A DNA stretch of 64,000 bases from Leptoclinus maculatus (GCA_032191485.1 JAVDOI010000020.1:2072611-2136610), one strand, 5' to 3'. Positions 1-12,191 are shown, counted from the stretch's first letter. The notes: a model not told the origin generated them from the sequence alone. A program made the numbers and translations.

Positions 1-538
1 AGCAACTCTTTTGATAATGGAATTATCATTTCAGTAATTTTATAAGCAGAAATGTACGAAACCATTTCTTCCATTTAAAGGAGACGTGTCATGATCATTT
101 TCAGGTTCATACTTGTATTTTGGGTTTACATGCTTTAATGTTCAAAAAAACACTTTATATTCCTCAAACTGTCTGATTAGCTGTATTCATCCTCTGTCTG
201 AAACGCTCCGTTGTAGCGCCTGTCTCTTTAAGACCCGTCCTGAAAAAGCCAAGTCTGGAATCTCACTTTATACAAAAAAAAGGACCTTTAACAAAATAAG
301 CCAAACTTCTCAATGCATCAGTGTTTAATGTTGTCTTAATAAAAGTAGCTGAACAGGAACTTTACCGAAATCTAAAATCTAAACGAGACGATGAACCGGA
401 CATTCATTCTCTGGTTCGATATTCAGACCAGTAACCTGAGAGACAAACGATGACTAAATAATCCATAAATATAATGTACAATCGTAGAACGTAGACACAA
501 CTAAAGCATACTGCACATTTGTATTTATATATTTTGGC
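1..538. other. 3' flank of snapc2, no gene seen
   Basis: AT-rich sequence downstream of the snapc2 stop codon. It probably holds the snapc2 3' UTR, but I could not fix a cleavage site: the minus-strand ATTAAA candidates near 131 and 323 are weak evidence. Short open frames here have no recognisable composition or similarity. Confidence 0.4.
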
Positions 539-3500
539 CTATTTGCGCATCAACAGTTTCAGTGGCACCATAAAAGGGTTGAGGGCGGGGCAGAGTCCCA
601 TCTCATCCGAGTCCCCCGATTGGCCCGATGCGTTAGTGCTCCCTGACGATTGGCTCTCAGCTTCATTAGGCTGCAGCTTCTTCACTCCGCCGGCCGTGAC
701 ATCGCTGCCGTCAGCAGGCCGAGCAGCTCTCGGCTGACGGTTTGTTCTTTTGCCGTCTCGAGCGCGGAGTTCATCCTTCAGCTCTTTAAACTTTTCTCCC
801 GCCGTCTTGGAGTCAGCGGTGGATGAGAGAAATCGGTACACCTGAAGACAACGCAAAGTACAAAAATGAACAAACGTGTACAAATACCGTTGCAAGTTTG
901 GTACGCACCAGGTCTGCGCCGGTACACACTGTACTTAAAGGGCGCCTCCGTTCCTAAAGGTTAACATTCTTTATTTATCTCCTGCTGGAGAGCCAAACAG
1001 GAAGTCCACAGTTCCCTCGTCACCAGCCGCTCCGCTTTGCTCAGCTTTGCTCAGCTTTGCTCAGCTTTTTGTATTTTTAATATTCCCTTTAACTGTTTTA
1101 CTGGTAGCACGGTTCCATCCCTACTGCAAATGGTGCTGTTTGTATCAGGAAAACACAAAGCCATCATGCTGTATATTCAATTTGTTGTCAGTAAATGAGG
1201 AACATCTGAAAAAAAAACATTGTTAGAACTATAATGGTATTATTAAGAACTCGAAAATTGGTATCGGCAAGTACCCAAATGCAAATACAGGTACTGAGGT
1301 ACTACTACAGGTCTGATGAGCAACCAGTGTAGTTCTGATATTTGAAGAGGGGTTGTATGTATAGTTATACGAGGTAAAATGAGTCCAGTGGCTGGGAAGA
1401 GAGCGATAGAACGGCTTCAGTTCCACAACGGCAAGTTAAAGCAGCGGTGGACGGGAGCAGCAGAAAAACATATTTTAGACACCTAAAAAAAAAACATTAG
1501 CAGTTTAAGTGTACGCGATATTTAAGAATATGTTCACTGCTTTACCGCCAGACAGCACTTAATGTCTGGGAACTGAAGCCGTTAGATTGCTCTCTTCAAA
1601 ACCACAAAGCAAGAGAAAGAGAAAAGAAGTTGCCCCACTCGAGGGTCGACAGAATGGAGCAGAGAGCGGCTCCCCACCCCGCCGACCAGCTACTGGTCCC
1701 GGTGTCGCTCTGCTCCGCAGCGTCACAACATGTTATCCTCTGCACTCACTTTACTGCAGCAAAGCGTTGGTGTGCAGCGAGGTGTACCTGGATCAGATGT
1801 TCGTGCAGTTTGTTGCAGTTCAGCAGGGGGAGCTCCTCTGGGAGAGACATCAACAGGTCCAACATTATTGCACTCTCTGGAGGACGATATTAGAAAAGTG
1901 GTTCACTACAATGCAGCAGTAGGGAAATGTTTGCAACGCTAAGAACGACAAAGTACGGAAACATGGATGGTTACGATAGACAGTTGCTGAATGTGTGATG
2001 GGGGCTGGGATTGTATTGTAGAGGACCAAACTGATGAAGAAGATAAGAAGATCTCCGACTCACCCATGGGGGTGAGATGACAGTCATCATTCGGCTGGAG
2101 GATGCTGCTCAGGTAGCGATAGATCTTCTCGAAGTCCACTACGCTCTTGAGGCCGAATATCCTGGGACAGTCTTTTGTGGCGTACTTGCTGGTGCGACCA
2201 AACTTGGTGTGTAACGCGGCGGCGGGGGTGGAGAGCGGGGGCTTTGGGGGGGCGGAAGAGGCGTCGGAGGATGGCGCGGTGCTGGGGACCGGAGTTTGAC
2301 CGGTGGCAGAGGAGGAGAGGGGCGCACGAGGACCGGGTGAAGTGGACATGGTGGTGAGGCTCTGCTCTGAGGGCTGCTGGGTAGTTTGGATTAGAGTCTT
2401 TACCACTGCTACAGAGCCACAACCAGGCCAGACTTGTCCTGTAACTGGGGTCGCAGTCTGTGAGGCGGGTTGCGGAGATGAAGCGGGCGCGGCGAGTATT
2501 TTTGCTGCTGGACCCGGTTGGCGGGAGGTGGCAGCAGACTGAGAGGTGGGGGTGCTAGCAGGTGAGGTTCCAGCTGTGGTAGGAAGCTGTTGCTGGGGTG
2601 GAGGGACATTGCCGTTTAGCACTCTAACCACTTGGGATGGTGCTGCGAGTCTTCTGGCTGGGCCCATGGCTGGTCCTGGAGTCTTGTGTACCAGGACAGG
2701 GCGGGCTGTGTTGGTGCCAGGATGCTCAACTAAGAGGGAGGAAATCTTACGTTGTAAAAGCTGTAACATGCTCCTTTATCACAGTGATGTGGAGGGAAGT
2801 AGCGACGCATCTGAGCACGGGTCAGAGGCCATGTTTAAAGTGACAGCGCTTGTTGGAAAGTCAATCAAACAACCACAAAGACACAAAACAACTACTACAG
2901 ACAAAAAACAACCACAAAGACACGTAATACAACTACAAAGAGACATAAACAACCACTAAGGAAGCAAAATAACTACAAAGACACACAACACAACTACAGG
3001 GACTCAAAACAACTACAAACAGATGCAAATTGTATATCCATATATATATATTGATCAGCAATAACAATAAACACAGAGTAACTGGAGGTCCATACCTTTG
3101 ATTGGCAACCGAGGCATTGGCCTCAGAGGGACGGTGCGACCAACAGGCATGTCTGATGGTGGTCTGTGGACCTGAGGGGGGTCACCGTTCCTTAGGGTGC
3201 AAGGCTCTGTGGACGACACGATCAGCATCTGAGAAACAGGGAGAGGAGGAGGATCAGAGCAACATGAGCCACATTTTTTACTTAGACATTCAGTGTTATT
3301 CCAAGTTGTATCACTCCACTTCCATTATGTACAAGAACAACAATCACAAACTTAATAAGACCGAACCCAACATGAGGTATTGATATCTCGGCTTGGCTTG
3401 CAGTACCTGGGAGAAAGCAGCGGAAATGGGTTCCTCGCGTGTTCCAGCAATAGCGGAGGCCATGAGTGTCCACTGCTCGATGGGCTTTCTGACCTTCTTC

Positions 3501-3889
3501 TCCTCCCATGTCTTCTTCTTCAGCTTGTAGTTCGCCAGTGAGACCACTCTGTTCTTCAAATATTCCACCACAGCCTGGATCTAAAGGAGGGGAGGGACAG
3601 TCTTTACCCACAAACACGAAACTAACCCAAAAACAGTGGTTCGAACAGTTTGGAACAAAGGGTTGGTAAATCGTACCTCTGAGATGGACCGAGTGGGCAC
3701 GGATTTCCTCAGATAAGCGTAGTCGATGCCTCCGTTCCCTCGAGTGAACTTGCAGAATATCTTCAGTGCTTTCAGGAGGTTCCTCTGCTCGGGTCGCTGC
3801 CAATGATAGGTCACTTTGGGCGGAGGCCGCACCGGTTCGGGATTCAGGTTGCGAGTTGGTTTAGTTCGTTTACGAGGAGGCGGCTTCAT
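539..3889 (-). CDS. snapc2: snRNA-activating protein complex subunit 2 (SNAP45)
   Basis: Subunit of the SNAPc complex, which binds the proximal sequence element of snRNA promoters for RNA polymerase II and III. Coding exons on the minus strand, 5' to 3': 3677-3889, 3407-3580, 3096-3228, 2064-2729, 1755-1876, 539-841 (stop 539-541). Phases join cleanly, giving 536 residues. The start MKPPPRKRTKPTR resembles the mammalian MKPPPRRRA start. Exon 2 ends in AAFSQ and exon 3 opens MLIVSSTEPCTL, matching the human FSQVLTIAATEPVTL region. VDFEKIYRYLSS (about residue 380), LDLLMSLPEELPLL (start of exon 5) and LCPALNPFMVPLKLL near the C-terminus are family hallmarks. Human SNAPC2 is about 334 residues; the excess is mostly a Pro/Ser/Thr/Ala-rich linker in exon 4. 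The exon 5 donor, GCA followed by gtaaag, was chosen over a stronger-looking gtgagt five bases downstream because only it keeps frame. Confidence 0.93.
1023..1064. repeat. 10-bp tandem repeat in snapc2 intron 5
   Basis: About three to four copies of a GCTTTGCTCA unit. Short simple tandem repeat, no visible function. Confidence 0.7.
2862..3027 (+). repeat. diverged ACAAC/ACAAAGACAC minisatellite in snapc2 intron 3
   Basis: Purine/A-rich imperfect tandem array built from ACAACTACAAAGACACA-like units with many substitutions. It lies inside the intron between snapc2 exons 3 and 4. An open frame across it reads as repetitive Gln/Asn/Thr and is not a gene. Confidence 0.65.
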
Positions 3890-4778
3890 CTCGACTCACG
3901 TGGCGGGTCCAAACCCGACAACAACACCAGGCTGAAAGAGTCACGAGGCAAACTCGTAGTTCGTCTCGTGCAGCTCGGATAGATGTGTCCGTCTCTCACG
4001 AGATACAAACTTGTATTTGAACGCCAAACTGAATTTAAAACGTGTGTCTTCTCGCAGACTGAGACCACCACGGCATCAACCCGCCTGCCTGCGTTCGGAT
4101 CCAACGTCAACAATACGTCTTCCGATGCGATATTTTCAGAGTAAAAGCGTTTCCTCTCCATCTACAGATTCGATTAAAAAAAGAAAAGAAACGATGTATA
4201 CAAAAAACTAAAGCAGGTGTCCAAATATATATTTTAAATTCCCCCTTTTTAGTATTTGTAATGGCTTGTGAAGTGTTTTCAAACAATGTATAACATAATA
4301 CATCAATTTAAGTCTTTATCAATGCATAACTTAAATGCAAATTCAATATCTCTACTCAACCTATAGCATTTAACACTGTAAACGCTATATAGGCTCCCTG
4401 ATTTCTGGGTAGTAATCCCAATACAGAGCATGTAAGCAACACACACACCTTGGATCATTTCCCCTTTTCTAGTATAACGTGCAAAAAAAGCGGAAGTGTG
4501 GTACTTCGTCACTTTAATTTGAAGGCAAGGGGTCTAACTGCTTCCGGGTTGCCCTATTGGTGTTAAAGGATATCTTTCGCCCTCATCTAATTCTTCCAGG
4601 TATTGTTTACAGGCCGTGCGCATTCCCCTACAAGTTTCATTACACTATGATTATGGAAGATTCACGTTAGCGAAGCCAACAGCTGACTCTGCGAGGTGCA
4701 CGATATGCAGCCTGAAGTGAGCGTTTGAATGGGTATCAAAAGCAGTTTGACATTTTTGTACTTTCTGGGAAAATAAGA

Positions 4779-4779
<1 letters not shown>
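3890..4779. other. snapc2 upstream region, no gene seen
   Basis: Stretch between the snapc2 start codon and the microsatellite before tRNA-Leu. It should contain the snapc2 5' UTR and promoter. I saw no convincing TATA box or other gene. Confidence 0.4.
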
Positions 4780-4825
<46 letters not shown>

Positions 4826-4826
4826 A
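4780..4826 (+). repeat. (ACT)n trinucleotide microsatellite
   Basis: About 15 uninterrupted ACT/CTA units directly upstream of the tRNA-Leu 3' end. A minus-strand frame reads it as poly-Ser, which is an artefact of the repeat. Confidence 0.9.
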
Positions 4827-4865
4827 ATTTCTGTAATATAGTTGAAAAAAAACACACACCCACTT

Positions 4866-4947
4866 TGGCAGCGGTGGGATTCGAACCCACGCCTCCGAGG
4901 AGACTGGAGCCTTAATCCAGCGCCTTAGACCGCTCGGCCACGCTACC
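4866..4947 (-). tRNA. tRNA-Leu (anticodon AAG)
   Basis: On the minus strand the 5' arm GGTAGCG pairs with the 3' arm CGCTGCC, with a discriminator A. The A-box is TGGCCGAGCGG and the B-box GGTTCGAATCC. The anticodon stem CTGGA/TCCAG encloses the loop TTAAGGC, giving AAG. A long variable arm (about 13 nt) is typical of class II Leu tRNAs. The whole sequence agrees closely with vertebrate tRNA-Leu(AAG). No intron. Confidence 0.96.
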
Positions 4948-5722
4948 GGTGTGGTTGAAGGACTGCAAATTAAGTTTATAAAGGCTTATATAGAGTGAGC
5001 ACATATTACAAAAATAAATGTATTGTTAGGTATATAGATGAACACGTGCTACACACTTCTAGCTTGTTGAACCGTCTGGCTAACTCATTTGAAACAAATA
5101 TTCTACAAACACTTTATGGCTAATACATGCAAAGAGAAAAAAATGAATGAAGACTAAATAAAAGAGTTTAGGATGGGTTTGCTGGAGTGCATACTTATAC
5201 CCAAATATGAGAAAGAGCAGAATAAGGCAAACACACGGTTTAATTTTGTAAACTAAATATGGGCCAAGTGGAAATAATTAACACGACTTATTAAGAGCAT
5301 GTGCAAATGCTAAGTCACATGATCAGGTGTCATTATCCAGATAACACACCCAGATATAGATCACATGTTAATACCAAGGACCAGCAGCTACTGCATGTCG
5401 CTTATTAGTATGTAGATGTGTTGTAAGTGTTCTAATGAGCATGCTGCTTCCTGCTTTCTATTGACAAATTACATCCTCATGAATATTTTTGATCAGTGTG
5501 CATGAACGTGCATGTTGTACACATGTCTTATGTGTGCACTTTTGTGTGTGTATGTGTGTGTGTGTTTGGGTGCTCTGCAGTGGCTGCATGATGATGTTGG
5601 TGGATGAGTCACCCAGTCTTCACCACGTGACATCATGAATCACCGCACCTCTCCATGGGCAGAGCTGCAACCATCAACCCGCTCCACTCCTCCCTTATCT
5701 CATCCCTCCCTGTCATCTGGCA

Positions 5723-5758
<36 letters not shown>

Positions 5759-6740
5759 TTCCTCCACTCTCCCTCCTCTTAATTCTCACCAGCAGCTGTT
5801 TCATTTGGATTTTAATTTCAGTGCAGCCTTGTGTCTCGGCCTGACTCATGCATGTCCCATCTCATTCCTGTCTGTCTTTTATTCCTGTGCATTCCTGTCA
5901 CACACACCACCCAGTCAGTTCACGCATCCGTCCATGTTGTTCTGAGGTTGAATTACTGAACCTCCCTTGACAGCCTGTGGAAGTCCTCTCTATAGTTTCA
6001 GTGTTTCTCAAACACACCCACTGTGTGGGTGTTAGCACATCCCTGCAGCCCACAATCCCCACCTCCTGCTCTAACCTCTAATCACCCTGCTGAACACCCC
6101 CACCCCGGAGCAGCACGACGTATCAAAGCAAGCCGAATCCTGTCTTCTGCTCCCTCCCACCTTTAATTACTGTCTGTGCTGTAATCGGCCCGAGGGTCTA
6201 CACTGGGGATTATCCTTCTTAACCCTAGATGCGTTCATGATTTATTCATAAGGAGGAGAATGTAGTTTTCAGAATGCGCCGGATTGTCATTGAGGCAGTT
6301 GTTGGCCTCATTCTGGTGACGGTGACATTGACAGTAGATCTTTTAACGGGTAACTAATGCGCCCAGCCTCCACGGCAACACAATGGAGCTAAATGGAATT
6401 TTGTTTGTGCTGCCCACAGCTTTGACAAATTACTTCACCTTCATGTTTTACCTGTATGCAACCTAAACCCGCTCATATGTGTTTGGTCAGTACTACATGG
6501 ACTACAAACCAGAATGCTTTTGGTACCAGAATCCTACATATATAAAATGTTTTGTTCTAAAATACTTTACCTACCCTAGCTTTGTATTGAACAAGTGGAA
6601 ACATGTCTCAAACCAACAGTTTGTTCCATTCCAAACTCTCTCAGGGATTATTTGCTTGATTTTTAACGAGATTTGCTGTTGATATTCGAGTTTCTCATGA
6701 TGATTCCTTAATGTCTCTCTCTTTCATTCTTACTTCAAAA
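4948..6740. other. intergenic, simple repeats only
   Basis: No gene recognised between tRNA-Leu and the ATCC array. Contains a GT-rich patch near 5542-5565 and a (CT)n run at 5726-5753. Open frames here are short and cross simple repeats. Confidence 0.5.
5726..5753 (+). repeat. (CT)n dinucleotide microsatellite
   Basis: About 14 CT units in a pyrimidine-rich context. Confidence 0.85.
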
Positions 6741-7183
6741 GCCATCCATCCATCCATCCATCCTTCTATGCATCCATCCATCCATCCATCCATGCATCCA
6801 TGCATCCATCCATCCATCCATGCATCCATGCATCCATGCATCCATCCATCCATCCATCCATCCTTCCATCCATGCATCCATGCATCCTTCTATCCATCCA
6901 TCCATCCATCCATCCATCCTTCCATCCATCCATCCATCCATCCATCCATCCATCCTTCTATCCATCCATCCTTCCATCCTTCCATCCATCTATGCATCCA
7001 TGCATCCATCCATCCTTCCATCTATCCATCTATCCATCTATCCATCTATCCATCTATCCATCTATCCATCTATCCATCTATCCATCTATCCATCTATCCA
7101 TCTATCCATCCATCCTTCCATCCTTCCATCCATCTATGCATCCATGCATCCATCCATCTATCCATCTATCCATCTATCCATCC
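6741..7183 (+). repeat. (ATCC)n tetranucleotide array, about 440 bp
   Basis: Long ATCC/CCAT array with interspersed CTTC, TGCA and CTAT variants. The 3' part is enriched in alternating CATC TATC units. Open frames on both strands read as Ser-Ile-His-Pro or Trp-Met-Asp-Gly repeats and are artefacts of a 4-bp unit free of stops. Confidence 0.95.
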
Positions 7184-7435
7184 GTACAGCCATCAGTTTT
7201 ATCAATCTACACTAACTGCCTACAGGACAGTCGTAGTACATGTCACAGTCCAGTATAACTATCTCACAGTACTTGGATGTCTCAGTCACTCGATTGTTCA
7301 TGAATTTTGAAAACAGGATGACAATATGAATATGTAAATATGAACGCCTGAGCGACTGGAATATCCCCGTTCAGTGAGATGGCTATTGAGGACCTTTGCT
7401 GTCTAAAATGATCTCTGACCACAGTGAAGCACATT

Positions 7436-10028
7436 TGTATTAAAAATAGTTTGACTTTATTGTTTCTTCATGTATAGCAAAAGTAGTCATTGACATGCGC
7501 ATATTTACATCCAGCAAACGCATGTTTATTACGATGGTTACAACAAGGTACATCTAGAAAGACCATGGACAACACTCGCCGCATACATGACTCAAACAAT
7601 GATTTTAAGGTACACCGACGTCATTGTTTCTGTCATCTTTAGAGTTTTTTTTATACTTTTTTAATTGATGCTTGTACGAATTCAAAGAAGCAATTTTTAG
7701 ATGCAAGTATACATAAACGTGCAGACACTGTACCCTCGTCTCTGGTCTGTCGCTTCATATCTCAGCCTCTTTTTTTCTACCCTTCTCGTTCTCAATATGG
7801 GACTTCCTATCTTGAAAAAACAACAAACCATTAAAAATGACAAAAAAGCTTTGCTTTTATTTTCATATCAGTTCACTCTCATTTTTTTTGGACTAATGTC
7901 CTCATGTTGACATTATTTTTTCACTTTGAGATTGTCGATGCCATGATTCTGTTTTGGCTTGACAGCAAAGACGTTGAGATTTGCTCATCCCTTAGCAACA
8001 GATGACCACAAAGGTCAACAATACAGACAAACCAAACAGCAACATCTGCTCTCGTTCCCAGTGACGCATTTGAAAAAGAGGTAAACGGGGAGAAAGAGGA
8101 AGTGTTTATTGATTACTGATTATCAGTAGCCATTTAAATAAAGAAGGGAACTCTCAGCAGTACAATCCTTTTTTTTTTTGCACGTTAAAAAACTTCAATA
8201 CAATACAATCATATTTATAACACTGCCATCCAATCCAAGCAATGAAAAATCCCTTCATCGTGTTTTTTTTTAAATTGTGACTTAAACCTGAATATGAGCG
8301 AACTGATCCCATCTCAAGTGGAGTCAGTTCCAGAGAGTCATTTCATTATCCCGTCTGCTTCCATTACAAAAGATTACTGCCTTGATCTCGTGGATAATAT
8401 CAAGTGGTACAAAAGAAAACATGAAGCGCAATGTTCAGGATGTCACAGTGACATGTAAGGCAGCCAAATTTTCAGAATTTGGAAAAAAGTTCCCATCTAG
8501 AAATGTATAAAATGGGTGATCGATGGCTGTGCAACATTTAGAACAAAAGAAAAACAATCATAGACTTTGAGTCGTCAAGTTGAGTGTTAATGTTTTTTAT
8601 CAGGGTCAAAAATCTACTTGCCTGAATTCAATCTTTACTTGCCCTTTACAAATTGTTTTATTAATTATCAAATAACAACAAAGTTGCTAGATATACTAAC
8701 CCATCGTGGCATTTTATTTGCCCCGGGCAAGCTGGCAATCTTAATTTTTTAGCCCTGTAACGATTAATGAAAAATATATGTTGAATAATAAAATGTCACT
8801 AAATGGACTGAAGGGAACTTTGGGATGTAGGGGCACTTTGGGGCGCTACGACGAAACCATTGAGGGTATCTTTAAAGGATAAGGCTGGTGATTTTCTAGA
8901 TTAGGAATATAAACTGAGTGCTACAGATGGGGTAAGAAGGTATGGAACACATTTAGTGATATAGAACAACACCAGCCTTACCTGTTAAAATGCACACGCG
9001 TTTAGTAAAAGAGCAGTATGTGACTCCACCACTGCATTCTCCTCTGGAGGCGTCAAAAGAATGCCATATAGAGTTTGGTCAGGGTTTGGCACCATAGCAA
9101 CAAGGTAATTGAAGTTATGCAAAGGGGTGAGTCATCCCAGCCATTATAGTGTTGTTAGTGTGGCTTCCACAGCTCTTTCTATGAAATGTGCTTTTTGGTG
9201 CGTTATATTTCACGCTGAAGAGCTTTGGTGGGTATGTGTGAGCATACATAATGAGAAGGTGCTGTTCTGCTGACATGTTTTTGCTGCATCTTCATACAAA
9301 TACCACAAAAAAATGATACATTTGCATAAAAATGTATTCATTTTTTAAAAATGAGATAGCAAATAGCTCCGGAAAGAGGGCATTCCCAGAATATGCATGA
9401 TTTTTACGTCATCTCTAAGAGATGAAAGGTGTGTCTGTTGTGCACTATATGGACAGAAGGTGGTCATTTCAGAAAGAATATGTTTATGTAATATTGTTCA
9501 AATTTCCCTGCCTGAGACAATCACACACATATTCTCTTTGTGTTTAGACAGTAGAACTCCATCAGGCTCCAAACGCTTCCCAGCATTCATCGCTGCTTAC
9601 GATCTGACTCTGAAAAATATATATTTTTTAAAGGTACAGGTAACAACATATTCAAGCGTCCTCCTTGGTTGGCATTGTAAAAATGTCCAAATGGAGAATG
9701 TTGTTGTGCCGGGAGTTTGGATGAGAAGTTCTAGCATGATACAAATCTCTGCCGCAGCATGCTTTCCAACGGACCACGTTCGTCCCGTGTCCCCTCCTAC
9801 AAGGAGGAGTGTAGATGTGTATCTTCCCTCTCCTTTTCCTGTCAAAGTGACATTTCATCCAGACTAGCTCCTCCTTAATGTCCTTGGCCAAATCAAAACA
9901 CCAAATAGGAGAAAGGAACTTGTTACATATATAAAACAAAACCAAACACCAGCAAAATAAGATCATAAAGAAATACTCTTCTGCCCATCTCTCATCTTTC
10001 CCCATACTCTCGCTTCCTCATCCCTCTT
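7436..10028 (-). other. vgf: vgf 3' UTR (inferred)
   Basis: Sequence downstream of the vgf stop codon with no coding signal. A minus-strand AATAAA at 7456-7461 is the first strong polyadenylation signal I noticed at a plausible distance, implying a 3' UTR of about 2.6 kb. Around 8610-8755 there is a motif (TTGCCCCGGGCAA type) that may be a transposon remnant. RNA evidence is needed to fix the end. Confidence 0.5.
7456..7461 (-). terminator. vgf: candidate vgf polyadenylation signal AATAAA
   Basis: TTTATT on the plus strand, so AATAAA on the minus strand, downstream of vgf. Assigned by position only. Confidence 0.45.
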
Positions 10029-12191
10029 TCAGTCCAACAGTGGCCTCTTCATGAGTATCTGCTGTATGTATTTCTCCAGCTCGTCACGGTTGCTGCTCTC
10101 TGGCTGCTTTCCAGTCACGTGATAATCTTCATTTCTCGTTGCTGCGGGTGCCGCCGGGGCTGAGTAATAATATTTCTGCTGAGGCGGGATCACAGGCATT
10201 CGGAGAGGCGAGCGAGGTTTGGGTACCGGCTGATACCGGTAGGTGGTGTAGTAAGGCCTCTGCTGGAGGACTGCGGGGGGGGTTCTCAGTCGGGGTTGGA
10301 CCCAGCTGTGGTAACGGCGTTTGGGAGAGAAAGAGTAGGTGTCGTCCACGGAATTCCCAAGGAAGTTGTTGAGGGTGAGAGCGGGTTTGGGGACGTAGTA
10401 ACGGGGTTTGGGTCTGGGGGGAGGAGGGAAATAGATGGGGTAGTAGTCTGGGTACTGCTTCCTTTGGTAGTAGGACGGGTATGTGTAGGGGTACAAAGGG
10501 TAGCCAGTCCAAACTGACTTGGGTGATTTGAGCCAGGGGTCCTGTTTGATTGACAGAGGCTTCTGAGGTTTGGGCCAACGATTCTGATTGGCCATCAGAG
10601 GCTTGGCAGGTTTGCCCCAGAGATCCTGCGACATGGTCGGCGATTTCTCCTGTAACCATGTTTTGAGGAGATTGACAGCTGGGGAGGGTTGCTTAGAGAC
10701 GGGAAAGCTATTTTGACTGGTTGGAATCTGTGATGCTGAGAAACCATTGGATGACGAGAACGGGGAAGATAGGGAAGTTGGAGGTCGTTGCCAACGTGAC
10801 GCCATCTCGGGCTGCACGTCTTTCTTCTTCTTCTTTTCCACATCGCTGATGATGTCCACCACGTCGTCGGCAGGGAGGTGGAGCTTGTTGGAGATCTCGA
10901 TCAGCTTGTCGATGGTCTGGGGATCGATATCGTCGTCCTCCGTCACCTCCTGTTCCTCATCGGATCTCTTGTCCTCCGCGGCGTTGGACAGGGAAGAGCT
11001 GTACTTCTTGTTCCCGTTGTTCTGTTTGACCATGTAGCGCAGCAGCATGTCCGAGGCGATGTCGGCCAGCTTCTCCTCCTCCATCTTGGCTCTTTGTGCC
11101 TCGGCCGCCTGCCTCCTCATCTCCTCCTGCTCTGCTTTGGCCTGAGCCTCCTCCTCCTCGGGACTCAACACCTCCTCGTCTTCCTCTTCCTCCTCATCCT
11201 GTGGTTCATCCTCTTCCATCACCTCCTGCTCTGCTGGTTGGGGCGACTGTGCTGCATTACCGCCAGCGTAATTGTTGTCCTCGAAGTCGTCCATGAAATT
11301 GCCCCCCCTGAACGTTGGGAAGTTCAGGCCTTTCTGCGTCTCCTCCTGCCATTTCAGTTTCTTCTTAGACATGGCGAGGTCGTTGCCTTTGTTGATTGGT
11401 ATGATATCGTTGTAGCTACTGTAACCTCTGCTCTCTCTCTGGTTTTGCTCTGAATCTCCCTCCCTCTTAGTGGCCGTGTTCAAACGAGGAAACTCCTTCA
11501 TCATGGTCTCCAGGTTCTTTAGCTCCTCGGGGCTGAGCTGCTCCTCCTCCTCATTGCTGCCTTGTTCAGGGCTGCTTGGCCCCTGCTGGGGGGCAGCGCC
11601 CTGCCCGTTCTCCCCTCTTTCATCCAGACTAGAGGGCTGCCGATCTGCTTGGACCTGGACCATCTGACTTGTGGTGCGACTGGTCACCTTTTCTGTCATC
11701 TTCTCTTCTTCTTCTCGAGCTTTCTGCCTCTCCTCTTCCTCCTCTCTTTCCCGCTTCTTCTGCTGCGCGGCCATCAGCAGCTCCAACTCCTGTCGTCCAT
11801 CTCGGTCTCTGTCTGCCCCCTCCATCGTTCTCACTTCTCTGCCTGCTTCTTCTTCTTTAACATCCCCCATCTCAGCCTTCATTTCTCCTTCCATCTCATT
11901 GCGCTCCCCTCCCTCCCGCCTTTGCTCTACTCGTGAGTGATTCAGTGCCTCCAGTAAAACCGCCGCTAGTGTTTTGGGATCCACATCTTTGAAGAGCTCC
12001 TCCTCTTCCTCTGCATCTTCTTTCTGCATCGATCGTGTCTCCTCGTCCCTTCCACGAGGAGCATGTCTGTGTGGGTTATCAACATCTCGAGGGGTGTTGA
12101 TCGGCTTGGAGGTGGACAGATGGAGGAAGGAAGCCCCTGTCAGGAGGACTAGGAGGGTAAGGGCACTTGAGGCATCGTGGTACCCAATCAT
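10029..12191 (-). CDS. vgf: neurosecretory protein VGF precursor
   Basis: Secreted, granin-like neuroendocrine precursor cleaved at basic sites into bioactive peptides in dense-core vesicles. One coding exon, 720 residues; human VGF is 615. The ATG at 12191 is chosen because the in-frame codon two positions upstream is GTG; it is followed by a hydrophobic signal peptide (about residues 9-27). Family landmarks: ELFKDVDPKTLAAVLLEALN (about 66-84); an acidic Glu-rich centre; EKLADIASDMLLRYM (about 370), matching the human NERP-2 region; DIDPQTIDKLIEISNKLHLP then ADDVV (about 420-445); a Tyr/Pro-rich tract; and the C-terminal DELEKYIQQILMKRP, like the end of human VGF. Basic cleavage sites include KKKKK near 455 and KRR before the Tyr-rich C-terminal part. 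An acceptor at 12242/12243 joins this exon to a noncoding first exon. Confidence 0.96.
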   Translation of the reverse strand: MIGYHDASSALTLLVLLTGASFLHLSTSKPINTPRDVDNPHRHAPRGRDEETRSMQKEDAEEEEELFKDVDPKTLAAVLLEALNHSRVEQRREGGERNEMEGEMKAEMGDVKEEEAGREVRTMEGADRDRDGRQELELLMAAQQKKREREEEEERQKAREEEEKMTEKVTSRTTSQMVQVQADRQPSSLDERGENGQGAAPQQGPSSPEQGSNEEEEQLSPEELKNLETMMKEFPRLNTATKREGDSEQNQRESRGYSSYNDIIPINKGNDLAMSKKKLKWQEETQKGLNFPTFRGGNFMDDFEDNNYAGGNAAQSPQPAEQEVMEEDEPQDEEEEEDEEVLSPEEEEAQAKAEQEEMRRQAAEAQRAKMEEEKLADIASDMLLRYMVKQNNGNKKYSSSLSNAAEDKRSDEEQEVTEDDDIDPQTIDKLIEISNKLHLPADDVVDIISDVEKKKKKDVQPEMASRWQRPPTSLSSPFSSSNGFSASQIPTSQNSFPVSKQPSPAVNLLKTWLQEKSPTMSQDLWGKPAKPLMANQNRWPKPQKPLSIKQDPWLKSPKSVWTGYPLYPYTYPSYYQRKQYPDYYPIYFPPPPRPKPRYYVPKPALTLNNFLGNSVDDTYSFSPKRRYHSWVQPRLRTPPAVLQQRPYYTTYRYQPVPKPRSPLRMPVIPPQQKYYYSAPAAPAATRNEDYHVTGKQPESSNRDELEKYIQQILMKRPLLD

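Noticed and set aside
1587..1922. Plus-strand 111-codon frame
   Set aside because: It overlaps snapc2 exon 5 in antisense; the minus-strand exon with LDLLMSLPEELPLL and proper splice sites explains the open frame.
6695..7310. Overlapping long frames on both strands (Ile-His-Pro-Ser or Trp-Met-Asp-Gly repeats)
   Set aside because: They are translations of the ATCC tetranucleotide array, which lacks stops in several frames.
8610..8755. Possible transposon end around TTGCCCCGGGCAAGCTGGCA
   Set aside because: No matching second end or target duplication found; left as a remark in the vgf 3' UTR.
10878..11940. Several plus-strand Leu/Ser/Pro-rich frames
   Set aside because: Antisense shadows of the Glu-rich vgf coding exon.
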